Shown here piece by piece: positions 12,882 to 23,447 of a stretch of 64,000 bases of DNA; position 1 is the first letter of the stretch; the number at the start of each line of letters is the position of its first letter. Origin of the DNA: Marsupella aquatica. Lineage: Eukaryota > Marchantiophyta. The translations under genes and the position numbers were made by a program. The stretch is from NCBI GenBank assembly GCA_973895155.1, contig OZ316899.1, positions 7,502,001 through 7,566,000 of the forward strand, given 5' to 3'. The notes beneath the pieces were generated by a model. The model made no database searches and was not told the origin of the DNA. It worked only from the letters and a program-made list of their open reading frames with translations.

Positions 12882-13128
12882 CGGTGCAAGGGTGCCATTC
12901 CTTTAAGGAAGGGCGGACGTGGAGGTAGGAGGCGTGAGTGGGCAGAGCGGGCTCAGATCTCCAAGTTTAGGATTAGGATCAAGACCAGGAGACGGCCCTG
13001 ACACTTAGATTAGTGGGATGGCGGATCCACTGGTAGGAGCAACACTTGTGGTCCTGCCTTGCTGTACAGTTAGGTAGATTACAGGTAGGATAGATTAAGC
13101 TTACGCGACGAAGTTCTGGACAGATCCG

Positions 13129-13143
13129 CATTAACAGATCATC
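13129..13143 (+). other. Deletion junction with filler in A 3' LTR
   Basis: After CAGATCCGC the 5' LTR continues with about 250 bp that includes the promoter. Here the sequence jumps to CTGCTATTTGTGTGTCGC through ATTAACAGATCAT. The pieces CGCATTAAC and CAGATC occur just downstream and upstream of the break, so the filler looks copied during end-joining. Confidence 0.6.
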
Positions 13144-13540
13144 TGCTATTTGTGTGTCGCATTAACTTGTGTGAAGAGTGCCCACATCAATGAAGGGAAG
13201 TAGCAAGGGAGTGAGAGTTGGATGTGTCAAGCTGAGAGAGGTCTTAGCGGCTTAACCAAGCCAATTGGGGATCATTTCGGCGGCGGAATCCAAACATACC
13301 TAATGGAAGACCAGGAGAGGAATACAAGGGAAGGCCTAGAATAGGCCGGCTAAGTATCTCATGACCCGATGAAGGATCTGTCCAGTATATGTGTGTAAAA
13401 TGTTAATCATAGTAGAAGGAGAGTTAGCAGCGTCCCATGCCGCTAAGCCGCGGAAACGGCCTCGTCGAGGACGAAACATGCGGGAATCAGCTTGAGCAAG
13501 GGGGTTTTCTTGGGTTTGGGGAGCCATGTGACGCACCACA

Positions 13541-16384
13541 AGGGATTCATCCGATTACCATGGCGGTTAATCGAGATACCAGATGAGGATCTGTTGGACT
13601 TTGTGGGATGCTGGGAGGCTTCTTCCAACATGACGTTGCTGTATGGAAAGGTGTTTGAACGAACACCTACGCTTATCAAAGCTGTCTTCACTTTACCAAC
13701 AGGAAGGAAGACCAAGGTGGAGCAGAGGAAGACGTTACCGGATGACCAGTTCAGGTCATTTACAGGGCCTTCCACTAAGAATGGGTTCTTCAGGAATCAA
13801 TATACAAACTCGCATATAGGGCAGCTGATTGATTTCCTGAGAGTCACGTTGCATTGTACCTTGCCAAGAGCAAAACTCGGCAAAGCCCGGGTATTTTTGG
13901 TGGAGAATATCGATTCAAGCCAAGACTACAACGGCTATCTCTTAATGCAGTTGAAGAAGGCATTGAATGAAGAGAAGCAGAGTATTGGGGAAGGAGCGGT
14001 ATCCAGACTAGGGTACCATCTGCAATTACTTTGCCAATATGCAAGAAGCCAATCTTTTGCACTAGTGTTGCCTATATAGGAGCGGATGCCGATCATGCAC
14101 CACTTGAGGAGATGGGGGAGGACAAGCAGCCCCTGAACAAGCGACGGCAAGAGAAGAGGTCGGCAATACAAGCAGTCCAGGGACGTGAGAATTCCCCTCC
14201 CAAGGAACCAGAGGTGGTAACATATGATGTGGTGAGAAATCCACTACGACGGCCTACTCGTAATAACCCATATGCAGGCATTTACCTGGTAGAGAGGAAG
14301 ATGACTGCCGAAGAAAGAAAGAAACGAGATGAGCAAATGGATTTGGAGTCAGAAGATGGAAGCCGAGGCAGAAGTCCAAAGAGGCCAGTCCTTAGAGCTT
14401 CTAGCCCAGGCCGAAGTCTGGAGAGGCCAGTCCTTAGAGCTTCTAGTCAAGGCCAAAATCCGGAGAGGCCAGTCCTTAGAGCTTCTAGCCGGGCCCGAGT
14501 GGAGGAACCGGTGGAGGTAAATCAACCAGTGGCAGCCCAACAATACTCAGAGGAGGAGATTGGGGGCTTTGCAGAAGAGGCCGACATGCTCGGTAGTTAG
14601 GTTAATGTGGATGACTATGACGATGATTTTGTCGATCATGGGGAGAGACCGGTGCCGGGAGTGAGAACGTTGGGAAGGTTTTGTAGAAGACTTCCCTCAG
14701 TCTTTTATGGCAAGCCAGAGGATCAAAAAACCCCAGAGTCTCCTCCACCGGACGTGACACCATTGGAATTTGACCGAATGAAGGAAGCCGAGGCAGGTCT
14801 AAAGGAGAAACGCGACAAGTGGAGGGCCCAAAATGACATGCAGGAACGGCAGCTACTAGACGGTGATTGATCGGAGAAAATAAGATGGCTTAGTGAGAAG
14901 CAGGCTGAACCTCTCACTGACTTTGATCAATTTCGGGCAGAAGCCTAGGAGAAACGGCCTTGTTGGCAGATGCCAGTATCACCTGGCAGGTCAAAATATG
15001 CCAGGGATCGGGCTAGGGAGTATGGAGACATGTGTGGACTGCTAGCCTTAGAAATCTTTGGCAATGAGTTAGAATCCGGACCATTTCTTAGAAAGGAAAT
15101 GGCTGACCAAACAAGGTTGGAGGAGGCAATGACGTTGGAGCGATTAAAGAAAGAAGAGGTAATCGCTCGGCTTTGCTCCATGGAAGCTGAAGTTGCTAAG
15201 ACGAAGTCTGATCAACCAACTCAGCAGGATCTCTTGGCTAAGCAGCAGGAATTGGAAGTGGCAAACAACCAATTGGAAAACTACCAATTGGATTACCAGC
15301 AGATCAAGGAAAAATTGACGAAGGTAGAGCTGGAGTTAGCCGATTCAAAAGATGAGGTACAGGGTCTAAATCGCCAAGTCGAGAGGCTTAGAAAGATGGC
15401 TAAGGAGCAGGCCACCCAGAGCGAGAAGGCCTTGGTAGAAGCCCAAAGGAAGTATGACAAGTTACTCGACCGGTTGGAGGCCATGCGTGAGAAGCATGAG
15501 GACGCCATTTGCACAGCGGCCAATGATCACCTAAGCCGAGTCCAACAGATATGCAAGGAGCTTTAGGAGGAGCTAATCAGCACAAAGCAGGCATGGACGG
15601 ACGAGGTCACAAAGTTGGAAAGCATCAACGATTCCCAGAGAACCGCTTTGGATAAGCAGGAGTTTGAGATTGTGCAGATCTTAAACGAGGAGCTCAAGAC
15701 GGCCAAAGAAGAGGCGCATCGGCTTAATGAGGAGGTTGAGGATTTATCCTAAGAGCTGGAGGAGGCCAAAGACAAGATGATCGGCTTGCAGAGGCTGCAG
15801 ATAATCAAACGGAGAAGTTGTGAAAGTATGCCGAAGCCGGGCACGAATCACCAACTGGACGGGCTCCCGCTAGTGGCGTGGTCGCCGGGAATACTGAGGT
15901 GCCGAAGCCGACATCTATATTGTCAAGAGTAACTGGGGGTAAGGCAATATAGTTGGTTGCGGATCTGGCCAAAACATTCATGGGGCCAGCAAGTACTTCT
16001 GGGGTACCTCTCAAAGCCATGCCAGAAGAGGTTGAGAGTATGGCTGCCCATATTTGTGGGACTGTTGCTACAAAGGCAGCCGTGGTAGAGATAAGTAATG
16101 CCGATGAACTTGGAGCTGCGGTAACAGGTTCAGACACTGGTACAGCCACCATGGACTACCAGAATGTGAAGCCGTGGAAGATCGATACAGAACGTATTGG
16201 AGAGCAGGCTTGGATTGAGGAAGTGAAGGCCAACGCTATCCAAGCCGTTTCCCAGGAGGATGCTGATGCCGTTGCTGATGCCGGGGCCGACAAACCAGAA
16301 CCCAAAGTTAAAGGGATCAAGCCGGAGCCGATGGCAGGAGAAGGCGTAGAGTCAGAAGATTCGGGCTTACCCCCGGTCATCTGA
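13541..16384 (+). pseudogene. LTR-encoded ORF remnant in B 5' LTR
   Basis: Homologous in order to the E protein. The mobile-domain-like block (LPWRLIEIPDEDLLDFVGCWE, FRSFTGPSTKNGFFRN, SRLGYHLQLLCQYARS) runs to a TAG at 14077. A linker with a 14-residue repeat follows, then a GERPVPGVRT motif shared with A and E at about 14640. A YARDRAREYGDMCG motif precedes the coiled coil (14998-15800). The C-terminal region (PEEVESMAAHICGTVATKAAV, 16020 onward) has no recognisable counterpart in A/E. There are several stops (14598, 14868, 14947, 15564, 15750) and a frameshift near 15795. Retention of the same domain order in a diverged subfamily argues that the frame is an old family trait. Confidence 0.7.
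14368..14493 (+). repeat. 42-bp minisatellite, 3 units, inside the LTR ORF
   Basis: Three units of GCCGAAGTCCGGAGAGGCCA plus GTCCTTAGAGCTTCTAGCC and spacer bases, 42 bp (14 codons) each, encode a repeated RPVLRASS motif. The other LTR of B has six units at 24099-24350. The copy number changed by whole codons. Confidence 0.9.
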
Positions 16385-16642
16385 CAATTAAGGAGGGCCA
16401 GTCATCGGTTGGAAGGAGGACGTGGCGGTAGGAGAAGGGCTTGGGCCAGAAGGGCGCGGCCGTTGTAGGATGGGACAGGGCGAGTAGCGCCTTGTCGGCT
16501 TAGGTAGTATTAGATGCTTGGTTCCCACAGGGTTCCGGGCTAGTCAAGTTTTTTAGGTGATAGTTTTTTTAGTTGGATTATTGCGGTGGAAGGCCGTGAG
16601 TTGTGGTTAGGATTTCCGCCTTTTCCCCTGAATGCGCTGCAA

Positions 16643-16660
16643 GGATAAAAACCTGGGCAG
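16643..16660 (+). promoter_or_regulatory. Candidate LTR core promoter, element B 5' LTR
   Basis: GGATAAAAACCTGGGCAG is the counterpart of the A and E blocks and lies about 260 bp after the LTR frame. The 3' LTR copy is at about 26488-26505. Confidence 0.5.
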
Positions 16661-17286
16661 TGTGGCTCGAGGGGCTTTTTCTTAGTCAAGACTCTAGTGT
16701 AAAGTCAGTATTGCTAGCATACAGCTCTCGGCTAAATCTAGACCACGGATTATCAGTAAACCACAAATTTCCATTTCTGTGCAATTGTTTGAATTGAGTT
16801 GGCCTTGTTGCCTAGTTCGCAGATTCTTGCAATCATGGCGTTGTGTGTTGTGATACTTGTCGCTTGATCGATTTGAGTCAGTTAGAGCGATATTGTGAAG
16901 CTATACAATCGCATTGTCTTGATTGGAGACAGCCAAACCAAACTCTGAGAGAAAAGTGAGGATTGAGAGTGTTTTGTTGGTTAAAGTGTGGGTTGAGTCG
17001 GTCTGAGAAAAACCTTCAGCCGGCTTAAGAGATTAAGCCGTAGAGGTACATTCCGGGGGCGGATTACAAACATACCCAACGAAGTCAATTGAGAATTAGG
17101 TGTCACAGCAATGCACAATTAGCAAGCCCAGTGAAAGAATTGGTCCAGCATAGTGTGGATTGAGAGTAGATCGTGTTTCGAAGCCGAATGGTAGCCAAAC
17201 CACCATAAGCCGACCATAAGTAGGGGTTTATTGCTGGAGGCAGATGGTTCTTGGGGTTAGAGGTGTTGGGAAACGCGCCACATTTT

Positions 17287-17306
17287 TGGCGCTAGATGGA
17301 GGGGGC
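17287..17306 (+). promoter_or_regulatory. Primer-binding site, element B
   Basis: TGGCGCTAGATGGAGGGGGC starts four bases after the LTR end and is identical to the PBS of A and E. Confidence 0.75.
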
Positions 17307-17345
17307 ATTCTTACTTATGAATTGTGTGCTACGCAGGGATAGGTG

Positions 17346-20300
17346 ATGAATGAATTCACACCAAGGGAAGGTTGAGCAGCACAAAGGGAAGAATCGCGGT
17401 TGCAACAAATTCATAAGTGGAAGGAGTCACTGAGAGTGAAGGTTGTAACCGGCAACGGTGGTTCACAAAGTGCTTTAGAAGAGGAACTGGTGAGTGAAGA
17501 AGGGGATCTGTCGAGTAGCAAAGCGCCCAGTACCCAACCCAGTTCACCAGTGCAAGAAATGGGTGAGCCGGATCCACAATTTGGTGGGCGAGCAGCACCA
17601 CGACTCAACCAGAGATCACGAATCCATTATAAGGCATTTCATGGAAAGCACGAGGAGGATCCGGATGACTGGCTTGAGGAGTTTGATGGGACTGCAACTG
17701 CTAATGGAGAGTCTGCTATCAAGATGCAGATCTTACCCGGGTTGTTTAAGGGTGAGGCTCGACCATGGTACTCCAATTTGGAACTAGGGGAGCAGAATGA
17801 ATGGGTCACCTTCAAGCAGTTGTTTGTCAAGGAATTCCGTCCCATTGGGACGTCTGAATTGGCAATGTTGAAGCTAGGACGGCTTCAATTCAAGGAGAAC
17901 AAGTCTTTTTGGAAATTTTTGCAGCGATTCCACAAATTGGTGCGACGAACCAAGACCAATGCATCAGACGAAATGCAGTTGCAGTGGTTGGTTAATGCCC
18001 TACCGCAAAAGATGAGTTTCACAATTGGGAAGGGGAATCCGGAGTCTCTAGCCAAAGTAATCCGTGATATTCAGCTCTACATCAATGCAGATATCACGAG
18101 CAGGAAAAAACACTATAAATCTGAGGACTCATCTTCTGACGAGGGATCAGGCAAGGAAAAGGCCAAGAAGAGGCGATCCAAGAAAGCCAAGGAGGAGAGT
18201 AGTAGCTCTGAGAGTGATACCAGTAAGAGTGAAACATCTTCCAGTTTAGGATGATGAAAAGAGTAAAAAAAAGAAAATCAAGAAGAAAGAGAAGGTTGCA
18301 GAAAAGGTGAAAACCAAGTTGGATCCTAAGAAAGCATCTTCGGATCAATTGACAGCGATCACAGAGCAGTTAAAAACGTTATTAGCCAACTCCCAGCCGA
18401 AGAAGAAGGAGGCAGCCGATGACACCTCAATATGGTGTGCTCACTGTTATACAACCGGACACCACAAGGATGTCTGTCCAAAGCGTGGTACAAAGCATGT
18501 TCGATTGATAACCGAGGGAACAATAGGAGAGTTGGAAGTGGAGTACATACTTGGAGATGCCGCAGATAGTGTGTTCGGCATCAGTGAGGCCGAAGCCCGA
18601 GATTTGGCTAACCGACCCACTTCTTTGTGGGGAGCATTGAGAACCAATGCAGGGGAGATGTATCCCCGCATCATTCAAAATCCAACTACACCTCCACAAC
18701 CAAATGTTCATAGATTTGCAGCATGCTACAACTGCGGTCAACCAAGTCACTTCTCGCGGGAGTGCACCAATGCAAGGAAGCAGGCGGATGGTCAGCCAGT
18801 CAATCTTTGTATGGGTTGCAAAGGAGAAGGGCATATACTTACCCAATGCCCTATTTGGTTAGCCGGGATGGCTGCTGTACCTGTCAAACCCGCACCAAAG
18901 GTACTGTCAACAGGAACTATGGTAGGAGGAGCCCAGGTAAATCATATTGACTTAGGATGGCATGAAGAAACACGAGGGGAATTTGCACCTTCTGACGATG
19001 AAGCAGACACCCTGTCCACTTATTCCGAAGAAGAGGTTGATGCCAATTGTTACCGTGTGTCCACTAGATCCACTAGAAGGAAGCAAAGGTGGGAGGGGAT
19101 TACCAAGAAAAAGAAGCCATGGAAAGAAGATGCGTCTGATTCCACGTCTTCGGATTCTAACGGCAAGGCCCCTGTCACTGAGGACCCGCAAGTTGTACCT
19201 GGTGATCCCAGTCCTTCCCAGGATAGTGATTTTGATTGAACGCATCCTAGTTTATTTTTTCCGGCAGTCACGGCTAGTGTGAAGGAGCAGTTGGTAGAGC
19301 TGGAAAAGGACGAGAATGAGGTTGCACTCCAGAAGGATATTAAGAGAGCTGGCAAGCGGATGAAGGAGGAAATTGTTTCCGCTTCAATGAAAACAGTGGA
19401 GGACAGAAGTGTGTCACCACTGACTTCACCAAGCACACCTTTGAACCAAAGGAACCAGAATCATTACCAACTCAGGAGAATCCTCTTAGAGCAATTAAAT
19501 TACCCCAGGAGGATGACACAGGGAAACAGCTGGTGCCATACAACTTGGCAAAGGATGTGTTGGAATCACGCGTTACGGCTACTGTGGGTCAATTATTAAA
19601 AAATAGCCCGTATTTTCAGAAGCAGTTGAAAAAAGCCATTGCTGGGAAGCCGAGGCTTCCTAGAGTAGCAACTCGTACGGATGTCATGATGATTCAAGAG
19701 GATAGGGGAGCCCCTTGCTTACCAGTCATCATCAATAAAGAAAAGGTTATGCATGTACCAATCGATGGAGGGTCTGGGATATGCATACTCATTGATTCAA
19801 CAGCGGCGGCTTGGGGATTCAAACCAGAATTGATAGGAAGGGTGCTGAATATGGCCAATGGCTATCAGGTAGTTCCCACTGGCATTCTTAAAGGAATACG
19901 CACAAAGATTGGTGGTATTGCATTCAGCATCAATTACATTGTGATGAAGCCGGTGAACCCTACCTCTTTTCGGGTGTTGATAGGACGACCCTGGTTGTAC
20001 CTTGCAAAAGTTGTGGAAAATTGGGGCACAAAACAGTTTACATTTGGAACTCCACCTATTACCATGTCATGGGAGGTAGAGGATGAAGCAGCCAGGTTGA
20101 TTTGTGAAGCAGACGGTTATGATACTGGGTTAGAATCTGCTGATGATGTGCGTTGGCTGGAATGCTTATCAGGGTTATCAGAAGCGAGTGTGTTTGGACC
20201 TGACACACCTCCCAGCGGACTTTGGATGGGAGACACAGATTCCATGCGGCCAATCGTTCTGGAAATTGAGGAAGAGCCCATTTCAATTCCACTAATGTTA

Positions 20301-20648
20301 GCAAGGAAGAGTTGGATGGAACCTATCATAGAGGAAGGCGATTCAGAATACCAGGAAGTCCCGGCTGACAGCTACTTCGCAATTGAGGCCACCTTTTTGG
20401 AATCAATTATCATGGATAAAGAAACCAAATCACAGGTTCAAGTGGAGGAACTTGTTCTATCAAAGGATCCCAACGCCATGATGGTGGATTTTCATCAAGC
20501 GCTATGGCACAGTGGCCGGAGTCGGCAGCGCTGGTTGATGAAAAGGTCACTCCGATTACAAAGACTCACTCGGCAGACCAGGCAACTACATAGACAAATC
20601 AGGAGGCATTGCAGTCAATTTGAGAAGGGGTACCTGCTCTCACAATAA
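17346..20648 (+). pseudogene. gag: Element B gag-protease (decayed)
   Basis: The ATG at 17346 (MNEFTPREG) is followed by a TGA at 17373; the rest of the frame continues to 18254. The gag domain (RIHYKAFHG, WLEEFDGTATANGESAIKMQ) spans about 17610-18090. A Lys/Ser-rich linker and frame break come near 18254. Three CCHC knuckles (CAHCYTTGHHKDVC, CYNCGQPSHFSREC, CMGCKGEGHILTQC) lie between 18435 and 18855. A TGA sits at 19237 and a frame change near 19530. The protease carries PIDGGSGICILID at about 19760. The conserved QALWHS near 20500 corresponds to the end of gag-PR in E, but the slippery heptamer is not kept and the -1 frame is closed by a TGA near 20537. Confidence 0.9.
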
Positions 20649-20766
20649 ATAAGGTGAGTTTGGAGTCAATTGTTCCGAGCGGACTAAGGTGTCGGCCGGC
20701 TACTAAAAAATGAGGCTGAAGATGCTAAGGCTAAAAGGGAAGCCGAAGCCGAACTGATCTACTCCA

Positions 20767-23447
20767 GTGGAGATCAACACCATCATTGAAGAAGTTACTT
20801 CTTCCGGTGGGGAGTCAACAGCGGAGGTGATGGAAGCAACCACGGAGCCCGAAATTCCAGTATATGGAGGAATGAGGTTGGACAGGTTGGAAGCAGACCT
20901 AGATCCAAATCTAAAGAAGCAAATCAACATGATTCAGTCAAAGCAATACAGGAAGCTTAAAGTGGGCGACGGTCGGGAGGTAAATCTGGGTAGGGATCTT
21001 GCTCCCAAAATCAAAAAGGAGATCAGTGAGTTACTAATGGAATACCAGGATGTTTTTGCTTGGAGTCACCTTGATTTACAAGGAGTGGACCCAAAATTGG
21101 GGAAGCATCGGATTGACCTTATGTTGGGAACCAAATCATTTCGGCAACCAATGAGGAGGATGAATCCAAAGTATTCATTGTTGGTAAAAGCAGAAATTAA
21201 CAAGTTGGTAGAAGCCGGCTTCATTACACCAGTTCTCCATTCGGACTGGGTGTCTCCTATCATCATTGTACCCAAGAAGGCATGACCGGATGGCAAGCCG
21301 AAGATAAGGGTTTGCCAGGATTATAGGAAGCTTAACGACGCCACTTTAAAGGATCACTTTCCTTTACCTTTTACTGATATGGTGTTAGACACTGTAGCCA
21401 GCCATGAGCTGTATTCTTTCATGGATGGCTACTCTGGATATCAGAATAAGGCAGGAGGATCAGATCAAAACCGCCTTTATTACGGAGTGGGGAATTTATG
21501 TATTCAATCGGATGCCGTTTGGATTGTGTAATGCGCCAGCTATGTTCCAAAGGTTGATGGTTAACATATTTCACGACTACCTAAGGAAATTCCTGGAGAT
21601 ATTCATCGATGATTTTGCTGTGTTTGGGAAGGCGTCCAAACATGCCAAGTACTTACGCAGAACCTTTGAAAGGTGCAGACAGGTGGGACTGAAGCTACAT
21701 CCAGATAAATGTTTCTTTGGAGTAACTCAGGGGGTCCTGCTTGGTCACAAGGTGTCCAAGAAGGGTATCAAAATTGACAAGGGAAAATTAGCCGTGTGGC
21801 TCGATATCATGCAGCCCAAGAATATAAAAGATGTCAGATCTTTCTTGGGTTGTATTGGTTACTATCGAAGGTTTATCAAGGATTTTGCCAAGCTAGCACT
21901 TCCGTTAACCAACATGCTCAAAACAGGTTCAGATTTTGAAGCAACACCTGAACGGGTTACTGCGGTGGTACAGTTGAAGCAAAAGTTGGTTGAAGCACCC
22001 GTCATGATGGCGCCTGATTGGAATAAGGATTTTCATGTGTTTGTGGATGTTTCAGGGTTCTGCATCGGCTCCGTTCTAAGTCAGTTAGACGATAAGGGAA
22101 AAAACCACCCCATCTATTTTGCAAGCCGACAGTAGTTGTAGTTGTAGCCGAGCAGACTACACAACTATAGAGAGGGAGGCGCTGGGGTCATTTACTCATG
22201 TAAGAAGTTTTGACACTACTTATTAGGTTACCGGGTGATCTTTCATACAAATCATGAAAGTTTGAAGTACCTTGTAAACAAGCCGGATCTTACAGGACGA
22301 GTGGCCCGATGGATATTGCTATTGCAGGAATTCGATTATGAATTAAGGGTTAAACTGGGGAAGTTACATGCAAATGCAGATTTCTTCTCCAGGATACCCG
22401 GTGACCCGGCATCAGATTGCATTGACGACCGATTTCCGGATGAGGAGTTATTTCAAGTCAAGGATTCGACTACTTGGTACTCAGAGATATTGGGATTTCT
22501 AAGTATAGCAAGGTTGAATAGGGCTTGGACCAGAGAACAACAGGCGGTTTTCTTACGAAAGGCAGCTCGCTACCAGACCATTCATGGGGTGTTGCACAGG
22601 ATGGGAGCATTTGGTAAGCTTCAGCGATGTTTGGAAAAAGATGATGCCCGGAAAGCAATGGAAGCAATGCATGGAGAGGAGGCCGGAGGTCATTTTGCAC
22701 CAGTAGTGACTACTCGCAAAATATTGGATGCCAGTTACTGGTGGCCAACTCTGCACAAGGATGTCCATAAATTCATTAGGGAATGTGATCCTTGCCAAAG
22801 GGCGGGGGGACCAAGGGCTGCCAGTAGACATCCACTGCATCCAGTTTTACCCCTTACTGCATTTGAAAAGTGGGGGATCGATTACATTGGGCCTCTAAAG
22901 CCAAAAACTTATCCTCGGAGGAATAAGTACATCATCCTGGCCACTGATTATGCCACCAAATGGGTAGAGGCTAGGCCGACAATGAAGGATGATGCTGTTA
23001 CAACTGCTCGATTTTTATACGAGCAGATTTTTACTCGGTATGGGGCACCTCTAGAGCTGGTCAGTGATCGGGGGACTCATTTTTTGAATGATGTTGTCGG
23101 ACGGCTTAATGAGCAATACTTGGTTCGGCATTGGCCTACAACTCCCTACCATCCGAAGGCCAATGGACTTACCAAAAGAGCGAATGGAATCATTGGTAAG
23201 ATACTAAATAAGACAGTATCAGAGCACAAGGATGATTGGGATGATAAGCTGTACGCTGCTATTTTTGCTTATAATTTGGCCTACAAAACAACCACAGGAC
23301 ACACACCTTATTTCCTAACATTTGGGCAGGAGGTCTTGGTGCCAATAGAATTGGAAGTTCCCACATATCGTGTTACCATACGAGAACGTCTAAATGAGGC
23401 AGAGAGTAGGGAAGCAAGGTTGTACCAACTGGAGGGATTGGAGGAAG
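20767..23447 (+). pseudogene. pol: Element B pol (RT, RNase H, integrase; most complete of the family here)
   Basis: RT starts about 20860 (IPVYGGMRLDRLEADLDPNLKK) and includes HRIDLMLGTKSFRQPMRRMN and WVSPIIIVPKKA. A TGA is at 21283 and a frameshift near 21400. The palm MPFGLCNAPAMFQRLM and catalytic FIDDF (about 21610) follow. RNase H (FHVFVDVSGFCIGSVL) is interrupted by stops at 22133 and a frameshift near 22190. Integrase has HHCC (HGEEAGGH, CDPCQ), the first D (WGIDYIG) and the second D (SDRGTHF). The catalytic glutamate of GLTERANG is Lys (GLTKRANG). A deletion near 23447 removes the pol C-terminus, PPT and LTR start and fuses integrase in frame to the LTR-encoded protein. Confidence 0.92.

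Larger units (their letters stand above)
1..13540 (+). mobile_element. Gypsy element A (Ty3/gypsy, giant LTRs), left end outside the window
   Basis: The order is 5' LTR (partial, 1-3350), PBS, gag-PR, pol, PPT and 3' LTR (9066-13540). The window start corresponds to base 10433 in the 3' LTR, so about 1.4 kb of the 5' LTR is missing and the full LTR was about 4.7 kb. The boundaries were transferred from element E, where both LTRs are complete and flanked by a TSD. The coding regions are decayed by frameshifts, stops and a deletion of the RT core. Immediately right of 13540 the sequence is the LTR frame of a different subfamily (element B), so A inserted into the B 5' LTR. The left TSD cannot be seen. 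Confidence 0.9.
9066..13540 (+). repeat. Element A 3' LTR (4475 bp)
   Basis: It begins TGTGATGCCTAG and ends ACGCACCACA, identical to the termini of the TSD-flanked E LTRs. It has lost about 250 bp, including the TATA-like promoter, relative to the 5' LTR (see 13129-13143). It is followed directly by element B sequence. The 5 bp to the right, AGGGA, should be half of the TSD. Confidence 0.9.
13541..17282 (+). repeat. Element B 5' LTR (left part displaced by A)
   Basis: Matches 23448-27128 over its whole length except for a 126-bp difference in a 42-bp minisatellite and small indels. It ends GCGCCACA, then four T, then the PBS. The coding part extends to 16384; the remaining 900 bp is non-coding. 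Confidence 0.88.

Noticed and set aside
1-13540. Tandem elements sharing a middle LTR
   Set aside because: The repeat of the coiled-coil ORF on both sides of gag-pol is explained by one element with ORF-bearing LTRs.
14368-14493. CRISPR-like direct repeats
   Set aside because: Units are contiguous 42-bp coding repeats without unique spacers, in plant transposon DNA.
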